A DNA stretch of 64,000 nt from Lysinibacillus fusiformis (GCA_030027265.1 JASENG010000007.1:62001-126000); one strand, 5' to 3'; counted from the stretch's first letter, positions 25,768 through 35,272 are shown. Numbers and translations: made by a program. The notes: a model not told the origin generated them from the sequence alone.

Positions 25768-26502
25768 ATGAAAATTTATGCTCACCGAGGCTATTCTGCA
25801 AAATACCCTGAAAATACGCTTCCTGCATTTGAAGCTGCAGCAAATCTGCCAATAGAAGGGGTAGAGTTCGATGTCCATTTAACAAAAGATCAGCAAGTGG
25901 TTGTAATTCATGATGAATCCATTAACCGTACATCAAACGGGGTAGGCTATGTGAAAGATATGACGCTGCAGGAGTTGCGTGAATTTGATTATGGCAGTTG
26001 GTTTAGTGAGGAATTCGTTGGTGCAAAAATTCCAACTCTGGAAGAAGTGCTTTCGGTTTTCCGCGGTACGAATCTTCGAGTGAATATTGAATTGAAATCC
26101 GATATTTTTGTTTATGAAGGATTAGAGAAACTTGTTTTGCAAAAAGCAGCAGCACTGAAAATGAAGGATCAAGTGGTGATCTCATCATTTGATCATGAAG
26201 CCGTTGCCCGTTCAGCAGAACTTGCGCCAGATGTGGAGAATGCTGCTTTATTCGTCAATACGATTCTAGATATAGCCGAGTATCAAGAAAAGCTTCCTGC
26301 AAAGGCATTACATGTTTCATTGCCATCAGCACTTCGTCGGCCTATACGAGAAGCAATTGAAAAGGGTTCGGTCGTGCGTGTTTGGACTGTAAACAAAATT
26401 GAGCATGCGGCCCTGCTTCTTCATACAGGAATTGATGCCATCTTTACGGATGAACTAGAGATGATGTTGGCGTTTTTAAAAGAGAATAACGTGCGAGTGT
26501 AA
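25768..26502 (+). CDS. glycerophosphodiester phosphodiesterase
   Basis: 244 residues, single GDPD TIM barrel without signal peptide, so cytoplasmic. Catalytic and metal residues are visible: H6-R7, E15, E33-x-D35-x-H37, and H48 (VIHDE). Hydrolyses glycerophosphodiesters to glycerol-3-phosphate and an alcohol. Start ATG 25768 follows AAAGGACGG. Resembles UgpQ/YqiK-type enzymes. Single gene. Confidence 0.9.
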   Translation: MKIYAHRGYSAKYPENTLPAFEAAANLPIEGVEFDVHLTKDQQVVVIHDESINRTSNGVGYVKDMTLQELREFDYGSWFSEEFVGAKIPTLEEVLSVFRGTNLRVNIELKSDIFVYEGLEKLVLQKAAALKMKDQVVISSFDHEAVARSAELAPDVENAALFVNTILDIAEYQEKLPAKALHVSLPSALRRPIREAIEKGSVVRVWTVNKIEHAALLLHTGIDAIFTDELEMMLAFLKENNVRV

Positions 26503-26576
26503 CGCTGGTGGAAGGTTATGAAGTATATAATGCTCGAAATTTAGGTTTATAGGCTTTGCAAGCGACGAAGCAGAGG

Positions 26577-26633
26577 TCGCAAGTAAAGAGGCTAAACTCG
26601 CAAGTAAGGATGCTTGAGTCGCGGGTAACAAGC
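26577..26633 (+). repeat. three tandem 21-bp units (TCGCAAGTAA type)
   Basis: Units begin at 26577, 26598 and 26619, each with TCGC(A/G)(A/G)GTAA and a variable second half. An identically spaced set lies at 48037-48090. The open reading frame across them is not convincing. Confidence 0.6.
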
Positions 26634-26691
26634 AAGACTGCCCTCATAATTCTGAAACTCCCCTGTAAGACGAGAAGTATCCCACACACAA

Positions 26692-26727
26692 AAAAGCGGC
26701 CGTTTAACTAACCAACGGTCGCTTTTC
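26692..26727 (+). terminator. terminator-like hairpin
   Basis: AAAAGCG-x-CCGTT / AACGG-x-CGCTTTT with a nine-base loop, followed by CTTATT; it could end the GDPD transcript. Confidence 0.65.
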
Positions 26728-26783
26728 TTATTGTTAAGGAAATTATAAAATTTCGCTTTGGGGATAACTTTTAAAAATAAATT

Positions 26784-26912
26784 TGACATCTAGCTCCAGC
26801 ACCCTAGCCCCTCGAGGTCGCTTCGTTACCTTCCCACGTGTGTGGCAAGCACACGTGGGAAGGTCCCTCCAGCGCTTGTCAGGGCTAATCAGGGCGCTTG
26901 CGCTTTTGTTCT
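26784..26912. repeat. structured Bacillales-type dispersed repeat
   Basis: Begins GACATCTAGCTCCAGCACC and CTAGCCCCTCGAGGTCGCTTCG and ends GGGCGCTTGCGCTTTTGTTC; I recall elements with these ends scattered through Bacillus-group genomes. Inside is a perfect 15-bp stem (26828-26842 with 26850-26864, arms ACCTTCCCACGTGTG) and outer pairing TAGCCC / GGGCTA. It adjoins the 3' end of the DUF2804 gene. The 420-bp gap 26503-26920 holds this, the hairpin and the 21-bp units. Confidence 0.6.
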
Positions 26913-26920
26913 TTAATATA

Positions 26921-27970
26921 TTACCATTTCGCCTGGTTATCTTCCACACTGCCAAGCATTTGTTGAATCAATAGAGTGGAGCCATCATCAAGTTTAATTT
27001 GTCCGTTGAAGTATCCTACCAATTGGTGGGTTTGAGATTTTACCAGCTTGGCATCAGTTTTCGCATTGCGCTCAAAGAAAGGATGGAAGGTTAGCATAAC
27101 TGTATCAGTGAATTTGGATGTAATGTACCAGGGCTTCATGAAATTTGCATGATCATAGTTGAAAAGCACATCTTCATGGATTTTGCTCATATGTCCATTG
27201 ACGAAAACGGCATTTTCCGTCATACCTGTACCGTCTGTCCATTGCCCTCCAAAATTAAGCCCAATTCGTTGGTTGCGAACACGTTGAGAAGCCATCGCCG
27301 AGTTCCAACGAGCTTCTCGCGGCCAAACACCGCGGCCAAAATTGAGTACGGCATAGCAATCCTCCTCATTAAATTGATAGACTCGGTCTCCAAGTTTCAC
27401 AAATCCAGAGGTAGGTAATGCATGATGCTTTGCCGTGAAGTGGAAGGTATGACGATTCCAGGGAACAACGACATTTAATGAATCATCTTCTTGCGGGTGT
27501 TGAATCGTCAACTCGGCAAGAAGGGGATCGCTATCGAAATTATCCGAAGTAACTTTTATAAATGTCTGGTTTTGAAAATACGTAATATTAATATGAATCT
27601 CATTGTTTTTCAATTGAATCGGCTCTAGCACTCTCGTTGGCATTTTTAACTTGTTGCCTATACCAAGAGGGATCGTGATTGTTTTTTCGAAGAATCTCTG
27701 CGTTTCGAATTCCAGGAAGCTTACAAAGCAGACCGCCGCATAATCTAGATGACTAATAGTAATGAAAAATAAAATTTCCTCGCCAAAAATGTACCACTTA
27801 TTCCATTTTTTCTTTCTTAAATAATGCCCAGATAAATTGCAATCGATGATAGGTTTACGAGCAAAACCAATAGCTTCGGGATTTAGATTTCCCTTCTTAT
27901 CACAAAGCCTTGTTAGTTCAGTTATTTCTCTTTCAGCGTGCTGCGTCAATTCCAACATCCTCTCAATCAA
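26921..27970 (-). CDS. DUF2804 domain protein
   Basis: 349 residues, soluble, rich in aromatic and beta-type segments (NKWYIFGEEILFFITISHLDYAAVCFVSF given in part). The layout and the segment GFARKPIIDCNLSGHY match what I recall of DUF2804, a family of unknown function that may fold like a lipocalin/HtpX-linked beta barrel. Start ATG region at 27970 lacks a strong RBS but an ATG 12 bases in is also possible. No operon partner. Confidence 0.65.
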   Translation of the reverse strand: MIERMLELTQHAEREITELTRLCDKKGNLNPEAIGFARKPIIDCNLSGHYLRKKKWNKWYIFGEEILFFITISHLDYAAVCFVSFLEFETQRFFEKTITIPLGIGNKLKMPTRVLEPIQLKNNEIHINITYFQNQTFIKVTSDNFDSDPLLAELTIQHPQEDDSLNVVVPWNRHTFHFTAKHHALPTSGFVKLGDRVYQFNEEDCYAVLNFGRGVWPREARWNSAMASQRVRNQRIGLNFGGQWTDGTGMTENAVFVNGHMSKIHEDVLFNYDHANFMKPWYITSKFTDTVMLTFHPFFERNAKTDAKLVKSQTHQLVGYFNGQIKLDDGSTLLIQQMLGSVEDNQAKW

Positions 27971-28325
27971 TATCTAGTAAGCATCCATTTCGTTCACGGA
28001 TAAGAAAGTATAAACTCCCTTTTCCATATAAGCGCAACTAAGGCAAATCGGTAAAAGAACTGAAATTTGCCGTGTTTTCTAATATTGAAAATAAAATATG
28101 ATTTTACCCTTCAAAATATATCAAATCTCAAATTTTTTAATATTTTTAATATGAAAATGTACCCTTCAATAAAAAGAGAATTAGTTTTATTGTAGCAAAA
28201 TCGATGTTTCATTTCTTTAAGCATACCGAATTAATAAATAATTGTCACAAATTCCCTTCTGTTTTTTGAAAATACGAAAGATGGAAGAAGAAAAGCATAG
28301 AATGAAAGAAAGGGAGGTTTAGTAA
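27971..28325. other. intergenic gap without a gene
   Basis: An AT-rich, non-coding stretch between DUF2804 and the amidase-domain gene. The nine-base string ACCCTTCAA occurs twice (about 28106 and 28163). I find no promoter, hairpin or repeat I would defend. Confidence 0.5.
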
Positions 28326-28862
28326 ATTCCGACTTATTATGATCGAAATGCGGCCGTTGAGTATGCAAGAACCTGGTGGGATAAGAAGAATCCAAATTAT
28401 CCAGCATTTTTAGTGGATTGCACAAACTTTGTTTCCCAATGCTTGCGTGCTGGTGGGGCACCAATGTCCGGCGCACCGAATCGCGGAAGAGGCTGGTGGA
28501 TTACAGATGCATGGAAGGGAAGTCAGGGTGCAGGTGGACATTATGCTAGAGAATCATGGAGTTACAGCTGGTCGGTTGCTCATAGCTTCCGATGGTATTT
28601 GCAAAATGCGAAAACAGGACTTACAGCAAAGCGAGTTGATTCTCCTTCTGAACTGCAAATTGGAGATGTTATTTGCTATGACTTTCAAGGAAATGGTGTA
28701 GTAGATCATACGACGATAGTAACGAGCATGGTGGATGGCGTACCATATATCCATGCACATACAGCAGATAGTGCGGATCGTCACTATGATTATTCCAACT
28801 CATTAGCCTATACACCAAATATTCAATATTTTTTCTTTCGAATTGATGATGTTTTTAATTAA
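28326..28862 (+). CDS. putative amidase-domain (Amidase_6-like) protein with an ATT start
   Basis: 178 residues when read from ATT 28326. The in-frame stop TAA immediately precedes this codon, and GGGAGG stands eight bases upstream, so ATT fits as the start; the first later start codon (GTG 28413) would remove the conserved N-terminal helix (YYDRNAAVEYARTWWDK). Catalytic Cys lies in DCTNFVSQCL, with His in a later VDHTTIV segment and the Asn/Asp region near the end. Bacillus relatives typically begin MPTY-like and occur as domains of larger spore or cell-wall proteins. No signal peptide is present. Either a rare start codon or a recent ATG-to-ATT mutation. Confidence 0.7.
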   Translation: MPTYYDRNAAVEYARTWWDKKNPNYPAFLVDCTNFVSQCLRAGGAPMSGAPNRGRGWWITDAWKGSQGAGGHYARESWSYSWSVAHSFRWYLQNAKTGLTAKRVDSPSELQIGDVICYDFQGNGVVDHTTIVTSMVDGVPYIHAHTADSADRHYDYSNSLAYTPNIQYFFFRIDDVFN

Positions 28863-28996
28863 AGCAATGGACGCTGTTTAAAACTGGTAAATAACTATGT
28901 ATATTTTAAATGTCCACAATATATGTTAAGGTTAAATAAGAGGTTAACATATTACTATAGTTCTATATGTAGTAATATCTTTAAGGAGAGAAACAA

Positions 28997-29584
28997 ATGG
29001 ACCAACAATCTTTATCTGTTCGCGAAGCTATTATTGGCAGACGTTCGATTAAAAAATTTAATGGCCAGCCAATCGATCGCGAAGTATTGCTAGAAATTAT
29101 CGAGGATGCTGTTTGGGCACCAAATCATAAAAATAGAGAACCATGGCGACTAGTTGTAGCATGTGGAAAAGAAATTTTCGATCTGCATAAGCTTTTACGC
29201 GATACAGCGATTCCGAAATGGAAAGAGCTTACTGAAGATGCATTAGAAAAACAAATGCAAAAGTTCACATTACCAGGTGCATATGCATTTGTGATCGTTC
29301 CGGAAGATGTACGCCAAAAGCAGCGTTTAGAGGATTATGCTGCAGCAAGCATGTTTATTCAAAATATTCAATTGCTTGCCTGGGATTACGGTATTGGTTC
29401 TTGCTGGAAAACACCGGATTTCTTGGATGCACCAGAATTTCGTGAGGCATTAGGCGTGAATTCAGGAGAAAGAATCATTTCGATGCTGCAAATGGGTTAT
29501 TTTGATGATATCCCAAAAGCGATGGAACGAAAAAAGAGTGATGAAATTATCACGTTTTTTGGACAAAACGAAAGTAATGAATAA
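28997..29584 (+). CDS. nitroreductase-family protein
   Basis: 195 residues, single FMN-binding nitroreductase domain: RRSIKKFNGQPID at the N-terminus (FMN contacts), AVWAPNHKNREPWRLVV, and a C-terminal GIGSCWKTP and RIISMLQMGYFD. Start ATG 28997 with AAGGAGAGAAACAA. NAD(P)H-dependent reduction of quinones or nitro compounds is the family role. Single gene with its own terminator. Confidence 0.88.
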   Translation: MDQQSLSVREAIIGRRSIKKFNGQPIDREVLLEIIEDAVWAPNHKNREPWRLVVACGKEIFDLHKLLRDTAIPKWKELTEDALEKQMQKFTLPGAYAFVIVPEDVRQKQRLEDYAAASMFIQNIQLLAWDYGIGSCWKTPDFLDAPEFREALGVNSGERIISMLQMGYFDDIPKAMERKKSDEIITFFGQNESNE

Positions 29585-29593
29585 TTTAATGTG

Positions 29594-29629
29594 GCTTACC
29601 CAAGAGAAATCTTTTGGGTAAGCTTTTTT
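29594..29629 (+). terminator. terminator of the nitroreductase gene
   Basis: Perfect stem GCTTACCCAA / TTGGGTAAGC, then TTTTTT. Confidence 0.85.
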
Positions 29630-29725
29630 CAATTAAAAACACTTCTTATAGTATTGAAAATTCAGTCTTTTTATATTGTGTTTACGTTAAATAAGATGTA
29701 TATTTATGATAAAAAGGTGATTAAT

Positions 29726-30241
29726 ATGCAAATCGAGCTTTCGAAAAATGCACTCGTTATTCACAACATCATGCAACAAGCATTTTTGGAATATGACCAA
29801 GCCGGAATGCCATCCAGTGCGTTAAAAGAAACAATTGATTCCGTTCAAGAGGATTTAGAAAATGGCGAACAAGCATTTGTTGGCTATGATACTAATAGAA
29901 AGCCAGTCGCCATGGTACGATTTCAGGTGAAAGAAAGCTATGTGTATTTTTATAGATTATCTGTATTGCCTGAATGCCAGGGGAAAGGCTATGCTAAACA
30001 ATTATTAAAGGCATTGGAGGTTTATGCAAGACAAAGTGGAATTCCGGAAGTACGATGCAAGGTTAGAAAAAATGTAGATCGAAATGTTCTTTTATACACC
30101 AATGCTGGATTTCAAATCTATGAAGAAGAGCATGTCCAGCTAATAAACGGCAATACAATTCCTGTTATTTCCATGAAAAAACAAATAGTAGATGAAAATA
30201 AAAGCTTGGTAGTGTGCAGCGAAGTGAAAGTGACAAAATAG
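29726..30241 (+). CDS. GNAT-family N-acetyltransferase
   Basis: 171 residues from ATG 29726, which has AAAAAGGTGA five bases upstream; the open frame upstream to 29591 runs through the preceding terminator and is not coding. Motif A reads LSVLPECQGKGYAKQLLKALE and motif B GIPEVRCKVRKNVDRN. Substrate unknown. Confidence 0.82.
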   Translation: MQIELSKNALVIHNIMQQAFLEYDQAGMPSSALKETIDSVQEDLENGEQAFVGYDTNRKPVAMVRFQVKESYVYFYRLSVLPECQGKGYAKQLLKALEVYARQSGIPEVRCKVRKNVDRNVLLYTNAGFQIYEEEHVQLINGNTIPVISMKKQIVDENKSLVVCSEVKVTK

Positions 30242-30253
30242 TAGATATGAAGG

Positions 30254-30296
30254 CCCTATAATGTTTCTATTTGATAGAAATTTTATAGGGTTTTTG
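30254..30296 (+). terminator. terminator of the GNAT gene
   Basis: CCCTATAA..TTTCTAT / ATAGAAA..TTATAGGG followed by TTTTTG. Confidence 0.8.
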
Positions 30297-30349
30297 ATTT
30301 GAATGATAAAGTCTATACACTTTGTTAAAGCCTCTATATCCATTGTTTA

Positions 30350-30365
30350 CGAAATGTCCATTTCG
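30350..30365. promoter_or_regulatory. palindrome upstream of the semialdehyde dehydrogenase gene
   Basis: CGAAATG-TC-CATTTCG, a 16-bp inverted repeat 100 bp before the start. A candidate operator; I cannot name the protein. Confidence 0.4.
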
Positions 30366-30464
30366 CAAGGGATTTATTTCATGTAAATTAAATATACTTC
30401 AAGGAATCGAGTATTTCTTTATTCAACTTTAGTGAGATATCAACAATCAAAGGGGTGTTGCGGT

Positions 30465-31988
30465 GTGACGGTTGAACAAAAGGTAAAAGAGTTACATCAC
30501 TTTATAAATGGGGAGCTGGCAGAAGGGACTAGCGGGCGCTTTTCGAAAGTCTATAATCCTTCCACTGGTGAAGTGATTGCACAGGTGCCCCTAGCAACAA
30601 AAGAAGAAGTGAAAACAGCCATTGAAGTGGCAAAAAAGGCTTTTCCTGCTTGGAAAAACATGTCGGCAGGAAAACGTGCTGAAATCGTGATGAAGTTCCG
30701 TCAGCTTGTAAAAGAAAATGAGGCGAAACTAATCGAGATTATCTGTACGGAAAGCGGTAAAACAAAAGAGGATGCAAAGGGTGAGATTGCGCGCGGCCTA
30801 GAATCAGTTGATCTTGCCATTAATGCACCTCAATTATTAAAAGGGGAGTATTCGGTCAATGTCGGCGGCAATATTAATGCCTTTTCAACTAAATCTCCTC
30901 TAGGGGTAGTAGCAGCTATTTCTCCCTTTAACTTTCCGGTAATGGTCCCCTTTGCACAAACAAGTATGGCTGTGGCAGTCGGGAATTCGGTTATTCTGAA
31001 ACCCTCTGAAAAAGTTCCAATGTCCGCACTTTTCTTCTCGGAGCTTTGGAAAAAGGCGGGGCTTCCTGATGGGGTATGGACAGTAATCAATGGCGATAAA
31101 GAAGCAGTTGATGAATTATTGGCAAATCCCACTATTCAGGCAATCTCCTTTGTTGGATCAACGCCGGTTGCCGAATACATCTATCAAACTGGTACGAATT
31201 ATAATAAACGGGTTGCAGCCTTTGGTGGCGGGAAAAACTTTATGATTGTGATGCCGGACGCTGATTTGGAAAAAACGGCTAATGCCTTTATGGGCGCGGC
31301 ATATGGGGCAGCTTCACAACGCTGTATGGCCATTTCGGGTGCCATAGCAGTTGGAAAGGAAACTGCGGAGAAATTTATAGCAATCTTAAAAGAGAAGACT
31401 GAACAGTTAAAGGTAGGCCCATACACAGAACCGGACGTGGACTTTGGACCGGTTATTACGAAGCAATCGAAGGAAATGGTAGAGGGGTATATTAACCGCA
31501 GTATAGAAGAAGGGGCCAAGGTTGTAGTCGACGGACGCAATCCAAGTATTTGCGAATCGTCTAATGGATTCTATCTCGGCCCGACTTTGCTCGATGAGGT
31601 GACACCTTCTATGGAGATATATCAGCAAGAGGTGTTTGGTCCTGCACGGATTGTGGTTCGGGTGGAAACGCTGCAGGATGCAATTGGCTTAATAAACGGC
31701 CATGAGCTAGGCAACGGGGTTACAATTTTTACGAATAACGGAGCAGCTGCGCGAAAATTCCAGGAGGAAATTGAGGTCGGCATGGTCGGTGTAAATGTAC
31801 CTATCCCAATCCCGGTCGGGTACTATAATTTTGGCGGGTGGAAACGTTCCAAATTTGGGGAAGGCTTTATGTTCGGACCTGATCAAGCACGCTTCTTCAC
31901 CAAAGCGAAAACAATATCTGAAAAATGGCTGGATGCAGATGATGAGACAACAACATCCTTTGCTTTTCCAAGTAACGAAAAAGTATAA
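30465..31988 (+). CDS. mmsA: CoA-acylating (methyl)malonate-semialdehyde dehydrogenase
   Basis: 507 residues from GTG 30465, which has AAAGGGG eight bases upstream. Aldehyde-dehydrogenase fold with catalytic Cys in GAASQRCMAISG. The site usually holding the general-base Glu reads AFGGGKNF, the known signature of the CoA-dependent MMSDH subgroup. Converts malonate or methylmalonate semialdehyde with CoA and NAD to acetyl-CoA or propionyl-CoA and CO2. The nearby class III aminotransferase and PucR regulator point to beta-alanine breakdown rather than inositol or valine use. Confidence 0.88.
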   Translation: MTVEQKVKELHHFINGELAEGTSGRFSKVYNPSTGEVIAQVPLATKEEVKTAIEVAKKAFPAWKNMSAGKRAEIVMKFRQLVKENEAKLIEIICTESGKTKEDAKGEIARGLESVDLAINAPQLLKGEYSVNVGGNINAFSTKSPLGVVAAISPFNFPVMVPFAQTSMAVAVGNSVILKPSEKVPMSALFFSELWKKAGLPDGVWTVINGDKEAVDELLANPTIQAISFVGSTPVAEYIYQTGTNYNKRVAAFGGGKNFMIVMPDADLEKTANAFMGAAYGAASQRCMAISGAIAVGKETAEKFIAILKEKTEQLKVGPYTEPDVDFGPVITKQSKEMVEGYINRSIEEGAKVVVDGRNPSICESSNGFYLGPTLLDEVTPSMEIYQQEVFGPARIVVRVETLQDAIGLINGHELGNGVTIFTNNGAAARKFQEEIEVGMVGVNVPIPIPVGYYNFGGWKRSKFGEGFMFGPDQARFFTKAKTISEKWLDADDETTTSFAFPSNEKV

Positions 31989-31999
31989 TATACGTAAGA

Positions 32000-32047
32000 A
32001 AGATATCTAGTGAGTCGATTACTCAGCTCATTGGGTATCTTTTTTTA
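32000..32047 (+). terminator. terminator of mmsA
   Basis: Hairpin AAGATATC..GAG / CTC..GGTATCTT with internal mismatches, followed by TTTTTTTATT. Confidence 0.7.
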
Positions 32048-32188
32048 TTGCTGTACTTTTGGAATTGTCAGATATCTATGGCTAAAATGGTGTGGTTTTA
32101 TTAAAATATATTTAATTTAGAAAATCTATCGACTTGAACAAGATGCAACACTGTGTTGATCTGTTCGCTTTTTAGTAGGAGGGGTAGG

Positions 32189-33751
32189 ATGAAAGCTTCT
32201 TTGCAAATTGCCGATATTCTTGACAATACTCATTTTAAAAAGGCACAATTGATAGCCGGATTTAAGGGATTGAATAACGGGATTAAATGGGTTCATGTTC
32301 TTGAGGTAACCAATGCTCAAAAGCTGCTAAAAGGGCATGAACTAATCCTCACAACGGGTGTTAGCTTCAACAAAAAGAAAGCAGAGTTTCATCAATTTGT
32401 CCAAGGGCTTATAGAAGCAAATTGTTCTGGCCTTTGTATTGAATACGGTGATTATATTCAAAGTGTACCAGAAGAAATAATTGCACTTGCAAACCAACAT
32501 CAGTTTCCGATTATCGTTTTTCATGAAGAAGTGCGATTTGTTGAAATTACACAAGATTTACATACCCTCATTATTAATCATCAATACTCCAAGATGTCTC
32601 AACTAGAAAACTACTCCCAAATTTTAAATAAAGAAACGTTATATACACAAAATGCAGATCAGCTACTAAAGATTCTTTATAACTTCCTGCAAATCCAAAT
32701 AATTTTTGAGGTTGAAGGGCAAGAAACTATTTTCTATCCGAATATGCCGAAAAAACAAAGAGAACTACTTTTAGAAAAAAAGACAAGTGTTGATACTTCC
32801 TCTCAATTTACAATCTATCCAATCTATTTATTCGAGCATAACTATGGTGAAATTACACTTCATAGTGAAAATCGTGAAATTACTGAATTTGAAATACTGA
32901 TATTGGACAGAACGGTTACTGCCTTAGCACAAGTGTTGCTGCGGAATTTATATGTAGATGAAAAAAAGGGCATGGAGGATGCAAAGTGGTTGGAAGAATG
33001 GCTGGAAGGTGCCCATTCAGAAGAAGAAGTGAATCAGTTTATTTTATCGGAGTGGCCGAATTTCAAACTGAAGGAAAGTACGGTTCTTGTGATTTCGCTC
33101 CCTCGAAATGCAAAAAATAAGCAGTTAGATCATACGTATTTTAAATTATATTGTCATGCTGCCTTTGATAAGAAGGGGTTTTATCCATTTGTGATTCAGA
33201 AGAAATATAGCTTGATACTGATTTTGCTGAACCGCCAAGAGGGAAACTCCATGAAAGAAAGGCTTCAGGAATGCATTCAGAAGCTGGAGGAGTCCGACCT
33301 ATTGATGGGGCAAGAATTTGCCGTTGGAAAGTTTGTCAAAGACTTAACGAAAATTCATGAAAGTTATCAAACTGCTTTAGACATTTTATATATTTCGAGA
33401 AATATTGAAACTTCATCCTATTTCTATGATGAACTATATGTTTTCCATCTCATCTATAAAATGCAGAAGCATACGAATTTAGAGGAAATGATTCAGGATT
33501 ACTTGCTGCCCTTAATGGAATTTGATGAGAAGCAAGGGGGCGAGCTGCTTGAAACTCTGGAAGTATATTTACAGTCGAACGGTTCAAAGCAGGAAACTGC
33601 AAAACGATTATTTATTGTTCGACAAACCTTATATCACCGTTTGAGGAAAATTGAGAGCTTGATAGGGAAAGACTTTATGAATGGGCAGAACCGTCTTGCC
33701 CTGGAATTTATGCTCCTTGCACGAAAGTTTACGAAGAAAACGAAAAAGTAG
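32189..33751 (+). CDS. PucR-family transcriptional regulator (beta-alanine module)
   Basis: 520 residues from ATG 32189 (AGGAGGGG five bases upstream). N-terminal PucR domain (LQIADILDNTHFKKAQLIAG), a central sensory region, and a C-terminal helix-turn-helix of the CdaR/PucR type (ETAKRLFIVRQTLYHRLRKIE). It lies between mmsA and the aminotransferase gene on the same strand, so likely controls both. A second PucR-type regulator at 52211-53827 belongs to the purine island. Effector unknown; beta-alanine or its semialdehyde is plausible. Confidence 0.85.
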   Translation: MKASLQIADILDNTHFKKAQLIAGFKGLNNGIKWVHVLEVTNAQKLLKGHELILTTGVSFNKKKAEFHQFVQGLIEANCSGLCIEYGDYIQSVPEEIIALANQHQFPIIVFHEEVRFVEITQDLHTLIINHQYSKMSQLENYSQILNKETLYTQNADQLLKILYNFLQIQIIFEVEGQETIFYPNMPKKQRELLLEKKTSVDTSSQFTIYPIYLFEHNYGEITLHSENREITEFEILILDRTVTALAQVLLRNLYVDEKKGMEDAKWLEEWLEGAHSEEEVNQFILSEWPNFKLKESTVLVISLPRNAKNKQLDHTYFKLYCHAAFDKKGFYPFVIQKKYSLILILLNRQEGNSMKERLQECIQKLEESDLLMGQEFAVGKFVKDLTKIHESYQTALDILYISRNIETSSYFYDELYVFHLIYKMQKHTNLEEMIQDYLLPLMEFDEKQGGELLETLEVYLQSNGSKQETAKRLFIVRQTLYHRLRKIESLIGKDFMNGQNRLALEFMLLARKFTKKTKK

Positions 33752-33913
33752 TGGAGAGCGATAGCTTTTACTAAGTGTATAAAATCAAAGGGATTGTTTT
33801 ACATTATGTTACATGAAAAGAGGCACTTTCTTCTTCATAATATGTGTAATTGAAGCGTTCTGAAGGGATAAGAGGAGCGTTGCTTCAAAATGAAGATGGG
33901 AGAGTGACTGGGG

Positions 33914-35272
33914 ATGTGGGATACTACTTTAGGAAAAGAGTTACTGGAGAAGGACGAAAAATACGTTTGGCATTCAATGAAGCCGTATAATCCAAATGCA
34001 ACTCTAGTTGTTGAAAAATCAAAAGGTGCCCGCATTACAGATGTCGATGGCAAAGAGTATATAGAAGCAATGGCTGGACTATTTTGTGTGAATGTCGGCT
34101 ATGGAAGAGAAGAGCTTGCAAAGGCTGCCTATGATCAAATGGTAGCCAATCCGTATACTCCCTTATCTCAAGGGCATGTTCCGTCTATTAAGCTGGCGGA
34201 AAAGCTAAATGAAATGCTGGGAGGGGATTATGTCATCTTCTTTTCAAATAGCGGTTCTGAAGCAAATGAAACGGCCTTTAAAATAGCGAGACAATATCAT
34301 CAACAAAAAGGAGATGCATCCCGTTTTAAAATTATCTCTCGCTACCGTGCTTACCATGGAAATACGGGTGCGGCATTAGCGGCTACAGGCCAAGCCGAAC
34401 GTAAATACCGATACGAGCCATTGTCCCCCGGCTTTCTTCATGTTGCACCGCCCGATTCTTATCGAAACAATGAAGATGGCTATACAGACGTTCTTGAAAT
34501 TCCAAGTGTAAAAGAAGTCGATCGAGTGATGACATGGGAGTTCAGTGAGACAATCGCAGCCATGATTCTTGAACCTATCATTACAGGCGGCGGAGCATTG
34601 ATGCCGCCGGAAGGCTATTTAAAAGGAATCGAAGCTGTTTGTAAGAAACATGGGGCATTAATGATAGTCGATGAGGTGATTTGTGGATTTGGTCGAACTG
34701 GCAAACCCTTTGGATTCATGAATTATGGGGTGAAACCAGACATTATTACAATGGCAAAAGGTCTCACAAGTGCATATCTTCCTTTATCTGCAACAGCTGT
34801 AAAACGAGAAATTTACGAAGCTTTTATGGAAAGTGGGGATTATGACTATTTTCGGCACGTTAATACATTTGGTGGGCATCCAGCTTCATGCGCACTGGCG
34901 TTGAAAAACCTTGAAGTCATGGAACAAGAACAGTTATTTGAGCGTTCGGCTCTGAAAGGCGAAGAAATGCTCCTTTCATTACAAGCCCGATTAAACACAC
35001 ATCCATTAGTTGGGGATGTTCGTGGGAAAGGGCTGCTAATTGGAATTGAGTTAGTAAAAGACAAATTGACGAAAGAACCTTTAGAGATTGAAAGTGTAAA
35101 TAAAGCAATTGCAGTCTGTAAAGAAAAAGGGGTTCTGATAGGGAAGAATGGTACAACAGTCGCTGGTTTCAATAATGTTCTACTGATATCTCCACCATTA
35201 AGTATCCCAGATGAGGATATAGAGATTGTTATTTCCACATTAGTAGAGGCAATTCACGAAATAAATAAATAA
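33914..35272 (+). CDS. class III omega-amino acid aminotransferase
   Basis: 452 residues, PLP fold type I class III. PLP lysine in DIITMAKGLTSAYLPLSA; the Asp of the family in MIVDEVICGFGRTGK. The N-terminal MWDTTLGKELLEKDEKYVWHS is typical of beta-alanine/taurine/omega-amino acid:pyruvate aminotransferases of Bacillales (YhxA-like). Next to the semialdehyde dehydrogenase, the parsimonious reaction is beta-alanine plus pyruvate to malonate semialdehyde plus alanine. Confidence 0.85.
   Translation: MWDTTLGKELLEKDEKYVWHSMKPYNPNATLVVEKSKGARITDVDGKEYIEAMAGLFCVNVGYGREELAKAAYDQMVANPYTPLSQGHVPSIKLAEKLNEMLGGDYVIFFSNSGSEANETAFKIARQYHQQKGDASRFKIISRYRAYHGNTGAALAATGQAERKYRYEPLSPGFLHVAPPDSYRNNEDGYTDVLEIPSVKEVDRVMTWEFSETIAAMILEPIITGGGALMPPEGYLKGIEAVCKKHGALMIVDEVICGFGRTGKPFGFMNYGVKPDIITMAKGLTSAYLPLSATAVKREIYEAFMESGDYDYFRHVNTFGGHPASCALALKNLEVMEQEQLFERSALKGEEMLLSLQARLNTHPLVGDVRGKGLLIGIELVKDKLTKEPLEIESVNKAIAVCKEKGVLIGKNGTTVAGFNNVLLISPPLSIPDEDIEIVISTLVEAIHEINK

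Noticed and set aside
26577-26633. Possible CRISPR array
   Set aside because: Three 21-bp units with no constant repeat and unique spacer structure; no cas gene is present.
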